This document shows positions 48,205 to 59,607 of a stretch of 64,000 nucleotides of DNA, in pieces. Both the position numbers and the translations under genes were made by a program. The stretch lies in the NCBI GenBank assembly GCA_039105265.1, contig JAPFFF010000042.1, positions 1,054,001-1,118,000 of the forward strand, written 5' to 3'. Positions within the stretch are counted from its first letter, which is position 1, and each line of letters opens with the position of its first letter. Under the pieces are notes generated by a model. It was not told the DNA's origin and searched no databases. It saw only the letters and a list, made by a program, of their open reading frames with translations. The DNA comes from Tritrichomonas musculus (taxonomy: Eukaryota; Parabasalia; Tritrichomonadida; Tritrichomonadidae).

Positions 48205-48419
48205 TATACAATTACAATGCTAAATACATTTTTATATTTTATTTTTATTTATTATTTAAAAAATGTAATAGATATATATTAATGAAAATATTTTTTATTT
48301 CAAATCAACTAGAACGCCACTTTTTGAGCTTCGCTCAAAAAGTGTCTTTTACCTTAAAAATTGATTTTTTCTATTTTCCAAATCAAAAACATTTTTTTAA
48401 TAAAGCAAATTCTTTTCAT

Positions 48420-48790
48420 CTAAACTCTTCGAAGAGTTTATCCTCATTTATTCTTGCCAAACTTTGTCTAATCTCCTCTTTCTCATTCAATATCATTTAT
48501 TCTCTTGTTCTAATTTTTTCATTTAATCTTAATTATTCTCATCTATCTCTTCCAATCTTATTATTCTCATTAAATCTTATCTATTCCCTTCAGTCTCATT
48601 TATTCCATCGCATCTCCTGTATTATCATCTTTTTCATCTAATCTTTTTTATTTTTCATCTTTCTCATTCAATCCAATCTATTCTCATTTATTCTTCTTTA
48701 TTTTCATCTTTATAATTTAATATTTCTTATTCTTATCTTTTTCAATTAGTCTTTTCTATTCTCTTCTATATCATCTAATTTAACTAGAGG
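48420..48790. repeat. Degenerate pyrimidine-rich repeat tract (TTCTCATTTAATCTTATC type)
   Basis: The plus strand is almost free of G over roughly 300 bp and is made of variants of TTCTCATTTAATC and TTTTCATC. Spacing is irregular, about 16-20 bp. It is a decayed minisatellite with strong strand asymmetry. Confidence 0.65.
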
Positions 48791-50366
48791 TGCCAAAAAA
48801 AAAATCTGCTGAATATTTTCTTTTTAAACAAAGATATCATGCAGTATTCATCATGTAAAAGTTGAATTTTAAACATAATTTGAAAATTTTCTACAGTTTT
48901 TTAGATATCAACTTAATAATATTATTATTTATTTCGATGTCATTACTTTAAATTACTTTATTTAAATGTTTTTATTTATATATGTAATGTTTTAAGGTAG
49001 AAAAATATATAATAATTTGAAAATTATTTTTATAAAAAAAGATAAAAGAAAATAATGTTTTATTTTCATACATTCAACTAATCAAACACATTTATCTAAT
49101 TCTATCAACTGCCTCTAGCTATATAAAAAATATTAATATATAATATTAATTATATATTTTTAAATTAATGATTAGAAAAATACGAAAACTACACATGCAT
49201 TGAAAAAAATAATTTTTTAAATATTTTAATTAATCTCATAAACTTATTTTATTTGAAATTTAATTCAAATAATTCATATAAAAAGTTTTGGTTTAATGTT
49301 ATTTCTCAGAAATATATTGAATAATTTGAATTTTCGGTTTTCCTATATTTTTATTAATATATCTTATGAAAACATAAATAAAATTGATATATTATTTATC
49401 TATTTGGAAATATAATATAAAATATTATCATTTAAATATTTAATCATTTTAAAAATAGAACTACACAAAAGATATTTTTTTTTTATGGATTAATATTTCT
49501 TTATATACTACATTTATTGTCTGTTCTAATTGTATATAAGAATTATAATGATTCACGCTATAAATTTGAAGACTTTTAGAAATTTTGCTTGAATATCAAA
49601 ATTAATTTTGATAATATTATTTGCATAAGTTTTTAAAAGAAAAATATAAATACAAGTTTTAATATAGTTTTCTATATTATTTTGGAGATATAAATGGCTT
49701 TAAAAATGTATTTTAATACAAATATGCCAGTTTTATTGTAATAATTCCATGAATCTCAAAAACTGTAGAACAGATTTTTATTATAATATAAAATTATATC
49801 ATTAAGATTTATTTAAAAAAGATATTTTAATATAATTTAAAAATTTTCAGGAAACTAGGAAGATATTTATAAATTAAAGCAATTTTTGTGATAAAAAATA
49901 CAAAGGAAAAATATTTCATAAATATTTTGGCTAGCAATCAATATTTCATATATAACTTCATATTAAAATATGCATTGTAATGTATTGTTAAAATGTATAT
50001 TTCCTAATCCAGTATAATCTTCAAAGTTTAAGAAAAAACATGAAAAAATATCAAAAAAATATAGATATTCAAAGCTATTTCAACTTTTTTTTAATATTAA
50101 AATAATAAAAAGAGTTTAATATGATTTATATATCTTATGTAAAATATTATATATTTATATATATTATTTCATTATGGAAATAACATATAAATATTAAGAT
50201 ATAAACCGATTAAAAATTAAATATGATGTTTTTTTGATGTTTTATAAAACTTAAAATAAGGTTTATTTTATGCTTGGCGAATCTTAATCAGCATAACTAA
50301 TTTTATTTAAATTTTATTTAAATTTTATTTAAATTTTGGTGAAAAATAAAAAATATGGCCTCAACG

Positions 50367-51323
50367 AGATGGGTCCCGACTCAATATGCTGGGACTTTTT
50401 GGGACTTAATAGGTTTTTTATTTAATCATATTATGATATGTTTAATTATATAAGATTATCTTTAATTACACCGATACGATTATTAAATATTTATTTATAT
50501 TTAAAGATAATCATATTTTAATCTTAAAATATAAAATTGAAAGGAAAATCATTCAAAATTTTGAGAGAAATATAGTATTTATCATTCTATTTGAAACTTC
50601 TAAAAACTCATTTAAAACGAATTAACAATATTATAGTTGCTCTAATTGTCTGGAAATAAATGGATATTGAGTATTTTTTTCAAAACATCGAAATGAATTA
50701 TTATATATAGTCCATTTTACTTAAATTTTCTATATTAAATATGAAAATTAAAAATAATTGGTATTGATATTTTATTATTATGCATTTTTAAAGTGAAATT
50801 TTCTTTTTTTTGGAGGTTTTCGTATATAGAATAAACTTTAAAATTAACTTTTTGAGAATATTATTTCTAAAAAAAAATTAAGTTTATATCTTAATATTAA
50901 ATCGCTATAATTTAGAATAAATCAATTGATTATATTATATTAAAAAATTAAATACTTTTAAAATGCTTAAACATATAAATATATCCAAGATTCAAAGAGA
51001 AAAAACAAAAACAAATTTCTCCCATTTTTTGATATATTATACATTTATCTCTGTTAATAAACAATATTTCGAAAATTTAATAAAAAAATAAGTTGTTTAA
51101 TTTATATATTATTTTATATTATGAATATAGTCCGAAATTGATAAATTTTTAAATGATTAGATAAATGCATTAAATCTTTCTTTTTACATTAAAATATAAA
51201 GAAATATAAAGAAATGTATAACTATTTTATTATTTAAAAATGTTTATTAAAAAAATGAAAATATAATAAGATAGATTTATTTTAAAATGAAAAAATACGT
51301 TATTTCAAGTCGGAACCCATCTC
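50367..51323. mobile_element. 957-bp inverted-repeat element with 8-bp target duplication
   Basis: Inverted ends AGATGGGTCCCGACT (50367-50381) and the complement of AGATGGGTTCCGACT (51309-51323) differ at one of 15 bases. The perfect direct repeat CCTCAACG flanks them (50359-50366 and 51324-51331). There is no transposase frame. These GC-richer ends stand out sharply in DNA that is otherwise over 80% A+T. Confidence 0.85.
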
Positions 51324-51657
51324 CTCAACGATTAAATCTTATTTCATTCAAAATTTTACTGATTTTTTAATTCTATGATTTCTACTTGTAAAAAAATATA
51401 ATCGATAAGATTCCATATAAATATTTTTATTCAATCATTTGAAATATATATCTATATAAATTTTATATTTTAATTCATTTTTAAAAATGATATTTATGTA
51501 TATTTTATTTGTGAAATCTCATTGAATTTAATCTTTTGAATTTGAAAGGAGAACCTTAAATAAATTTAAATTTCATTAATATACTTTTGATAAAATAATA
51601 AAAAATATATCATGAAAAATATATTTTGGCCAATATTAAAAAAGCTTCAGTTTCAAC

Positions 51658-53250
51658 AGGGGCAGTACATGAAACTTTTTAACGTCTTCATTCAATTTGA
51701 AACTCTTATATTTCAATAACTACAATAAATACAAAAACCAAAAATGTTTCCCCAGATACTTGCTCAATAGTTTAATATAAATAAATAACCTGATTAATGA
51801 TAATGCATTAGAATTTTATGATATTTTAGGTTTTTCAATTTAGAAAGATTGACGGTTTAATGATAGGATCCGTTAGGTCAATTTATTAATTCGATTAAAA
51901 CATTAAGATCCCCCTAATAAAATTGGGAATCGACTAGGTAGATTTTGTAAATCAAGAATCCAAAATTGGCTAAAATTGAGAACTTAACGTATATTTTATG
52001 CTCAGAAAAGTCTTTTTTTTGAATAGATTTTTTAAAAAATTCTATACTTTTTTTTGAGAATTAAAAATATTTTATGTAAGCTCATACAATTAATTATGAG
52101 ATTTTATTTTCAATGTATTATTAAAAAATAAAATAATTGTATCATTAATAAATTAGGTGTTACTAATTATTTTAAATATAAATTAATATTTTTTGTTTTT
52201 ATATTTTATATTTTCTAAAATGATAATTTGTTTATTATTTATAGAATTGTATACTATATGTTTTAAAAATTAATGCATTAATTCAATTTTAAAAATTTCA
52301 AATAATTATTTTTTTATATTAATAATCAATTCAAAAGTTTGTTTTATATGATAATGAAAAATATGATAATATCTCCAATAATATTAAGTTTTTTATTTTA
52401 TTAAAATTTATATATGATTTTAATAATAAGATATATTTTATATTTTGTTATATCAGCTTTTTCATATTTTTTTTTTAAATTATCAATCTAGAATAAAATG
52501 AATAAATCATAATAATCATTTTAATGTATCTTAATAATCGTAATATATCTAATTTGATGATGATAATATTGTAATAATCATCAAATATTGAAAAAAAATC
52601 GTAAAAAGATTATATTTTAAAAAAGCATTATAAATAAAGAATGTAATCAGTGATTTTTATTTTAAAACAACTTTAATTAGCAATTAAATCCAATAAAGTA
52701 AACAAATATCAGTTTTTTAATTGTGAATCGTATTTTCATAATTTTAATATTTAATAATATATATAAATATGATTTAATGATAAAAGACTAAGATTTATTT
52801 TGAAATTTTAGTAAATTAATTAAAACAAGACTGTTTTAAACAAAATAAATTGAAATTTTTTTAATATAAAATTCAATTCTTTGTGAAAATTTGAATTAAA
52901 ATAATATATGAACATTTTTCATATATTATAATAAATAGCAAATTAATTTTAAAATTAAAATATAATATAATTATTAAATATATATATAAAAAATATTATA
53001 AGTATATAAATGAGTTATTATATGTTTATATTCAGAATATAAAAATGTTTCATTATTTTGGCTTAAATTATTTGAAATATTTACAAAAAATAAAGTAATC
53101 AAAATATATATTTATTAATTGGTAAATATATTAATAATTAACTAGTATTAATTATATTAAATTAAATATATAATATTAAAAAACATGTTAAAAAAATATA
53201 ATAACCTCAATAAAAAAATATAATCCGTAAATTATATGTACTGCCACTCT
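51658..53250. mobile_element. 1.6-kb inverted-repeat element with 8-bp target duplication
   Basis: The left end is AGGGGCAGTACAT (51658-51670) and the right end is the complement of AGAGTGGCAGTACAT (53236-53250); they match apart from a 2-bp length difference near the tip. The perfect direct repeat GTTTCAAC flanks them (51650-51657 and 53251-53258). It has T at 2 and A at 7, as hAT targets do. The interior is AT-rich without a long frame. Confidence 0.8.
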
Positions 53251-54168
53251 GTTTCAACACACATTTTCATAAGCTTTTTTATCAAATGTATAGAAAAGCA
53301 TTCAATTAATAGTATCTATAAGATACAAATAAAATTACGATTAATTTATTTATTACTTACATAAATAATTTAAATATAATATTATGATAATAAATATGTT
53401 ATTAATATTGTTTTTAAATAAAAATATAAAAAGATATACCCAAAAATATTAAACCTTTAATTTATAACATACCATTTCAATAGATTCCTAGAACTAAATT
53501 TAATTCGTGTTATTTTTCATACAATTTAATTATTTTATTAAATATTAAATAATAAATTATATAAAAAAATAATATTTACATTATATGTATTGTTAAATAT
53601 TATTAGATTTACTTTTTTGATTTGGAGATATTTGTAAAATAGTGGAAATTTCAAAATTCTGATAAAAATAAAATTTTACTGATTTTTTTATTTATGATCA
53701 TATTTTTTTTGTAAAAAACGATCAAACTATGGCCAATTTATGCTAGATTGACCTGCTCTGGATCTATTGAAAGCACGTTATTATTTTCAATATTTTATTT
53801 TATCAATTTAAATAATTTGAAGGATTTTATGAATTATATATAATTTCAATTCTTGATTGAATTTTTATATTATATGAATTATTTCCCCAGAATTTTTCAA
53901 ATTTATTATTCAATTTTCAAATCATTTAGAAATATTCTCAAAAATTTATCTATTGCATTATTACGATATGATATTTATTTGTTTTATATCATTTAAAAAA
54001 TGATTTTTTAGGAATATTATTGGATATTTATATTTTATAATAAAATAAAAACATAAAAAAACTAATATACTGAAATAATTTATAAACTAATTAAGATAAT
54101 TTATTATAACCGTTTTATTAGAAATTTAGTTTTCCTATTGAAATTTCATATTTTAAGAATTCTTATTT

Positions 54169-57100
54169 ATGGCTGATATACAAGAAGACAGCGCTCTAGA
54201 AAACTCAGATGCATCTGACGAAAAGCCTACAGGCTGCCATGTAAACAAAAAACTTCTTCTTGCCATTGTCATTCCTGTTTCAATCGTAGTTATTCTCGCC
54301 ATTGTTCTTGGTTGTGTATTTGGACTTAAGAAGAAAAAAACCACCGAAGTCGATGAAGATATTTACATTTCTGAATATAAGACCATTACAAGCGCATCTT
54401 ATTATTCTGAAATATTAGGTCCATCTGAAATCAATAAGCCAGTTAAAGGCATACAAAATGAAGGCCTGCATGCTCGTTATCCGAAATATGGCACAACTCT
54501 CCGTGAAGTATTAGGTCCAGAGAATGAACATTTAAGAAATTCAATTATTGAAGAGTCAACATATCTTGCAGCAGGCGTTAGTAAACCACCGCAACCACAT
54601 CAATATTCATGGATGGATAAAGATGGTAAATTATATCAAGGCACCACATCAAATCCACAACAATCCACAAATAAATATCCTACACGAACATTACTCTCTG
54701 ATAATCAAAGACAACTTTATAAACATAATGCTTCAATTGGTCTCTATTTAGGTGATGTTTCAGACGACGAACCCCGAGTTATCAAGAAAATAATGCTTTC
54801 AAAACGATCGTTTATGAAATGTTACTCAGTTACCGGTTTATATGCCCCAGCAGGGGAAGTTATTAAAGTTGAACTTAGTAAAGCAGACATGGATGCAACC
54901 AATGGAATTACATTTCATATTGGCCAAGCACTAAATAATGGCCAAGCTAATAATATATGGGCAGCTAAAAATCAAATGCAACGGTTTCCTATTTTATTGA
55001 CTACTATGACGCTAAACAAAGATACAACTAAATTCGATAATAAAACTAATACATATACAGGTTATATAGGATCATTTATTGGTGGTCCAATTTATGTACG
55101 TGCTACATCTGTAGATATAACATTAACAATTTCAGGTGGTGTAGTTTATCCACATTTTATTTTAGGAGTTACAACGCCTGAAATGTTTAATGAAAGTCTA
55201 AAAAGTTCAGCTCCTTATTTTGATTTAGAAGTATGGGATTTAGGAGTTCTTCATTCTGGTCCAAGACAATATATGAAGAATTTTAATTATGATGATCTTT
55301 ATAAAGCTGCCATTTTATGGGATAAAGTTGCTAGTGTTACTACTTATAGAAATCAACAAAATATTGTTTTTATTTATGATACTTTTGTTGCTGCAGGTGC
55401 AGCTGTTGCTTTTCCAGGTAGAAGTTCAGTGAATTGTCCTTTAGGTTGGATGACTGCTAGTCTTAATTATAATTCTATCGTTACAGTTGGTACTTGGGGA
55501 AACTTTCATGAATATCATCATAATTTTCAAGGTTATGGAGTTGGAAATGGTGGTGAAGTTACTAATAACGGTTTAAATTTAGTTTCTTATGCATTGTTCA
55601 CTAAAATTTCTTCTAATAGACGACCAGGAAATTATGGTGCCCAAGGATTAGATTGCTGGACAAGTTATACAAGTTCAGTTTATGCATTAAATGAAGTTTT
55701 AAAGATTAAATATACTGGAAATCCTAGTAATGGTAAACAAGGATTAGGCCTTTATGCTTGTCTTTTACATAATTTTGGAGCAGATTGTTATATTAAAGTA
55801 AAAGGTTATGGAGGACCTCAAAATTATGCAGGTTATATGAAATATTGGCAAGACGTAACTCATAATAATATGTATTATTATTTCCAAGAATTGCTTGATG
55901 GTACTGGTGTTACTAATAATGCTGATGAAAAATATCCAACATTTGTTCCTATTGCTTGTCTTTATCAAACTGGTCGTTCTTATTTATATTATAATACTAC
56001 AACTAACAAAAATGAAAAGAAATACTTTAAGACAATGAGACCTTATGTAATTCCTTATGGTATTCCTTTCGATATTGATCTTTCTATTTATACAGTTTCA
56101 GGTGATCAATATCAAAGTGGAAGTATTTATTTACCTACTAATCCTGATAAATCTAAAAGATTTGAATATAAAATTAAGAGCATTACACAACCACAAAATG
56201 GTAAAGTTAATAAAGTAAATGATTTTCTATATCGTTATGTACCTCAAGAAGATCAAGAAAATTATACTTCAGGTGAAATTTATTGTACTCTTGAAATAAA
56301 AGATACCAAAAATCAACTTAAAGTTGATGATATTGACTTAATTCTTGAATTTGAAATGTCTCATGAAACCAAAAAATTAACTTTAGAAAGAACTTTATAT
56401 AATTATAAAGAATCTAATATGTACGTTAATGCAACTGATGCTTATAACAATAATTTTAAAGGTTATGAATCATTTGAAAAAATAGATCATTCAAATCCAA
56501 CTCAAAATGCTAATACTGATATTTGGCAACATCCAAATACTGAAGCAAATCATGAAAAATATCCAGATGCACCAGATCATTATTTCATGAAAGAAAATCG
56601 AATTCAAGTTTTAGAAGGAAAACTTTTATTCTCTGAAGATAGTAAATATAGAATTTATCTTAGAGGAAGATCTAATTTAGCTCTTTATTTCTCTTTGGAT
56701 GGTAAAGATTACAACCTTGGAGCAAAGATAACTGAATTATATTCAGATAGTTCTAAATTTAAGACCAATTTAAATAATACTTACTTTGATGTAGAATACA
56801 CTGAAGATGGATCTGTTAGTGTTACTACTTACGTTGAAGAAGCTGAAATATCAAGACAATATCAATTAAAACCTGATAAAAATGGAGATATTCGAAATTG
56901 GTTATATGTAAAAGAAATTCTTATTGACAAAACAGTAGAAAGAATGGCAAGTTTTATTGGATTAGGATTTGCAGAATGGACTGTTGCCACTTTTTCAATG
57001 ACAACTACATATCTTGATAAAGATGGTAATGTTATTACTGATGATACTGATCCTAATATAACAGTAATATGGTCAAATTATAGTGATTACCAAGGAAATG

Positions 57101-58167
57101 TTGTTGCTTATAAGAAAGCATTTTCTGATAATTCTACTGTTGAATATTACAAACCTGGTGTTAAAAAATTAGATGAAATAAATGAAATAGAATTCTCTTC
57201 ATTAACTAAAGAACAAATTACACCACCAAAAGGCAATCCAACTTATGCAAATGCTTACAGAGCTTCATATCAATTCCCTGATAATAAAGCATTTGAAAGT
57301 GATTACTTTTATAAGAGAACTTATTCAGATAGTTATACTGATTCAACTAGTATTAATACATGGAATGAAGGTGTTTCATTAGTAGAAACTAATTTTGTTG
57401 CTGAATCAGATACATATAAAATTGATAATTTATTCAAAGAAGGTTATAATACTTTCATTCATCCAAATGAGAATACAGCTGCTGGAACTTATTTCACAAT
57501 TGATATGGGTAAAGAAATTTCTGCTAATCATATCGTATTTAATGGTAGATTACCAAATCAGGCTAATACTGCTCAACAAGGTTTTCCAAAGAATTTTGCT
57601 ATTTATATTAGTAATGATAAAAATGGTCCTTACACTAAAATAGGTGATTTTGTTAACAATGATGGTAATGGAAATAATGAAAATAGAGCTGTAACTGTTA
57701 ATCTTGGTGAATCTTACTCTTTCCGTTATGTAAATATTACTGTGGCTTCTTCACATAGTAATACTGGTCGTATTATTTTAAGTGCAATCGGTTTTTCTGA
57801 CATTTTATCTTTAACTGGAACCGGTAATTTAATTATAATTAGTGGTGATAATGTGGTTTGTACTGGTTCATGGGAAAACAAACCTGCTTTTTCAAAATTC
57901 GGTTCAGTTTTCGTTGGTAAAAAAGGTAGTAAAATTAAATTCGAATTCACTGGAACTAGATTGGCTGCTACTACTTCGACTAAATTTGGTTCCAATTATC
58001 AAATTAATATTGATGGTAATAAAGTGGATTCAATTGAAGTTAAGAAATTAACTAAAGAATATGGAATTACGTACTTGTCTCCAAAACTTAGTAACCAAAG
58101 ACATAAAGTTGAAGTGGTTTGCAATGGTGAAGCTAACTTCGACTCATTCAGTTATTTCATTGAATAA
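54169..58167 (+). CDS. M60-like zinc metallopeptidase, type II surface protein
   Basis: A 1332-residue protein. A short cytosolic N-terminus (residues 1-28) and one membrane segment at about 29-53 (LLLAIVIPVSIVVILAIVLG) place the rest outside the cell. The peptidase core holds HEYHH at 447-451 with a downstream Glu at 463 in GNGGEVTNNG, the M60/enhancin arrangement. Beyond it, about 740-900 looks PA14-like, about 1080-1210 resembles an F5/8C galactose-binding-like fold (GTYFTIDMGKEISANHIVF) and the last 120 residues form a further beta-sandwich (GSVFVGKKGSKIKFEF). M60-like enzymes of mucosal microbes attack glycoproteins such as mucins, and in trichomonads they are expanded, membrane-anchored and joined to carbohydrate-binding modules. 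The start is the only ATG before the conserved membrane segment. A 91-bp mobile element sits just after the stop. Confidence 0.93.
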   Translation: MADIQEDSALENSDASDEKPTGCHVNKKLLLAIVIPVSIVVILAIVLGCVFGLKKKKTTEVDEDIYISEYKTITSASYYSEILGPSEINKPVKGIQNEGLHARYPKYGTTLREVLGPENEHLRNSIIEESTYLAAGVSKPPQPHQYSWMDKDGKLYQGTTSNPQQSTNKYPTRTLLSDNQRQLYKHNASIGLYLGDVSDDEPRVIKKIMLSKRSFMKCYSVTGLYAPAGEVIKVELSKADMDATNGITFHIGQALNNGQANNIWAAKNQMQRFPILLTTMTLNKDTTKFDNKTNTYTGYIGSFIGGPIYVRATSVDITLTISGGVVYPHFILGVTTPEMFNESLKSSAPYFDLEVWDLGVLHSGPRQYMKNFNYDDLYKAAILWDKVASVTTYRNQQNIVFIYDTFVAAGAAVAFPGRSSVNCPLGWMTASLNYNSIVTVGTWGNFHEYHHNFQGYGVGNGGEVTNNGLNLVSYALFTKISSNRRPGNYGAQGLDCWTSYTSSVYALNEVLKIKYTGNPSNGKQGLGLYACLLHNFGADCYIKVKGYGGPQNYAGYMKYWQDVTHNNMYYYFQELLDGTGVTNNADEKYPTFVPIACLYQTGRSYLYYNTTTNKNEKKYFKTMRPYVIPYGIPFDIDLSIYTVSGDQYQSGSIYLPTNPDKSKRFEYKIKSITQPQNGKVNKVNDFLYRYVPQEDQENYTSGEIYCTLEIKDTKNQLKVDDIDLILEFEMSHETKKLTLERTLYNYKESNMYVNATDAYNNNFKGYESFEKIDHSNPTQNANTDIWQHPNTEANHEKYPDAPDHYFMKENRIQVLEGKLLFSEDSKYRIYLRGRSNLALYFSLDGKDYNLGAKITELYSDSSKFKTNLNNTYFDVEYTEDGSVSVTTYVEEAEISRQYQLKPDKNGDIRNWLYVKEILIDKTVERMASFIGLGFAEWTVATFSMTTTYLDKDGNVITDDTDPNITVIWSNYSDYQGNVVAYKKAFSDNSTVEYYKPGVKKLDEINEIEFSSLTKEQITPPKGNPTYANAYRASYQFPDNKAFESDYFYKRTYSDSYTDSTSINTWNEGVSLVETNFVAESDTYKIDNLFKEGYNTFIHPNENTAAGTYFTIDMGKEISANHIVFNGRLPNQANTAQQGFPKNFAIYISNDKNGPYTKIGDFVNNDGNGNNENRAVTVNLGESYSFRYVNITVASSHSNTGRIILSAIGFSDILSLTGTGNLIIISGDNVVCTGSWENKPAFSKFGSVFVGKKGSKIKFEFTGTRLAATTSTKFGSNYQINIDGNKVDSIEVKKLTKEYGITYLSPKLSNQRHKVEVVCNGEANFDSFSYFIE

Positions 58168-58181
58168 GTACTTGATTTAAG

Positions 58182-58272
58182 AGAGTAGATGCAACTCAAG
58201 GAGATTTTATTCTCAAAAAGTTTACTTTTCTGAGGTTTATACAATTTTTTTTGAGAGATTTGCACCTACTCT
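58182..58272. mobile_element. 91-bp inverted-repeat element with 8-bp duplication in the 3' flank of the M60 gene
   Basis: Inverted ends AGAGTAGATGCAA (58182-58194) and the complement of AGAGTAGGTGCAA (58260-58272) differ at one base. The perfect direct repeat GATTTAAG flanks them (58174-58181 and 58273-58280). The first duplication starts seven bases after the M60 stop codon, so the element is probably transcribed in the mRNA 3' end. The 8-bp duplication here begins and ends with G, which fixes the element edge at AGAG. Confidence 0.85.
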
Positions 58273-58280
58273 GATTTAAG

Positions 58281-58564
58281 TAAAAAAAAATTACTTTTTT
58301 ATTTCTAAAATGTTTTTCATATTATAGTGCTCTTGTCCTCTCCTAAATTATAATTTAGGTACCTAATTATTTTTAAAATAATTTGGACATTCTCATTATA
58401 TGGAAAATTTATTTTCTAATAATATAAGCAATCACAATCATTTACTTTTAGAATAACTTTTTACAAAAAAAAATGCGTTTTGTTTTCAATACCTCAACAT
58501 AATCTTTTAATCTTTCAATTCTGAATTGGTTATTTCTTGAAGTGAAATTTCAGCATTACAATTC
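58281..58564. other. Spacer, nothing recognised
   Basis: Short AT-rich gap between the M60 gene with its 3' element and the BspA pseudogene. Confidence 0.5.
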
Positions 58565-59368
58565 ATGTCCAGAAAAAGTATTGAATCAATTAATATTCCA
58601 AACCAAGTTACATCAGTACAATCATATTCCTTTCGGGACTGCACATCTTTGGTAAATTTAACAATACCAGATTCAATAAAAACTATTTATAGTGGAACAT
58701 TTGAAAGTTTTTCTTCATTAAAATACATAAAACTACCAAATGACTTACAAATAATCAGTAATTACTTATTTAAAGGTTGTTTATCACTTCAAGAAATAAC
58801 CATTCCAGAACCAGTAACAAAGATTGAAAATGAAGCGACACTGGCTTAAAATCTTTTATTATCCCTAATAATGTAATCGAAGTTGGTGAGAACATTATTG
58901 GTGCTTCTATAAACCTAACAACAATATCATTTGGTGATGGCATTAAATCATTTAAAGATGTACGCATTCAAGAAAAAGATATAATAGAAAATGTTTCAAT
59001 TGGAAAAAGTGTAAAATCTTTTGCTCAAGACATTTTAGATGGTATTATATATTAATTCATCCGCATTTGCTCATTGTTCAAACTTAAAATCGGTTGTTTC
59101 TCCAAAAACTCTTTAAATAATAGAATCAGGAGCATTTTCACAATGTAATGGGATTCAAACATTAGTTTTCAATTACCAAGATTAAAATATTGACATTTAT
59201 GCATTTCAATATTGTTATGGACTAACATCTTTAGTTTTTCCAGATAATTCTTTTATTCTTGGTTCAAGTTCGTTTGCATATTGTATAAATTTGGCCACAA
59301 TAACTCTTGGACAAAATGGAAATGGAACAATTCGTATACACAGAAGTGCTTTTGAAAACTGTTATTAA
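58565..59368 (+). pseudogene. BspA-type leucine-rich-repeat surface protein, decayed
   Basis: The first 94 codons from the ATG at 58565 encode typical BspA/LRR_5 repeats (SVQSYSFRDCTSLVNLTIPD, then FESFSSLKYIKLP). After the stop near 58847, repeat sequence continues in other frames to 59368, with recognisable pieces such as IPNNVIEVGENI, SSAFAHCSNLKSVV, ESGAFSQCNGIQTLVF and SSSFAYCINLATITLG. At least one frame change and several stops separate these pieces, so the locus is a pseudogene. BspA-like proteins form the largest surface family in trichomonads and mediate adhesion. No membrane anchor can be found at the decayed 3' end. It lies next to the M60 peptidase, another surface family. Confidence 0.85.
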
Positions 59369-59607
59369 TTTTGTAAATCATAATCATGATTGCATTTTAT
59401 TTAAAAAAAAAACTGGCAGAAATATTATATATATATCAAAGTAAAATAGAATGAAATTCGGTCATATAAAAAAAAAAAAGAGGAAAGAATTAAAGATAAA
59501 TATTAAATATTTTAATCAAAAAGAAAAAAGAGAAAATAACAAAACACAAATATTATATAACACAAATAAAAATATAAATGGTATTTTTGTCATTAAAAAT
59601 AGCGCAA

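Larger units (their letters stand above)
48205..54168. other. 6-kb gene desert with two inverted-repeat elements and a G-poor tract
   Basis: Contents: the hairpin copy at 48318-48344, a pyrimidine-rich and nearly G-free degenerate repeat tract at about 48420-48790, a 12-bp tandem (TTTATTTAAATT type) at about 50300-50336, and two elements at 50367-51323 and 51658-53250. Otherwise it is extremely AT-rich with no supportable gene. Confidence 0.6.

Noticed and set aside
48785-49100. AGAGGTGCC near 48786 as the left end of another AGAG element, with TGCCTCT near 49091 as its right end
   Set aside because: The repeats match over only a few bases and the flanking 8-mers do not match.
51868-53766. 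Apparent inverted pair AGGTCAAT near 51874 and ATTGACCT near 53748 with GGATC outside each
   Set aside because: It would cross the better-supported element 51658-53250 rather than nest with it, the flanking 8-mers differ at two positions and the ends are unequal.
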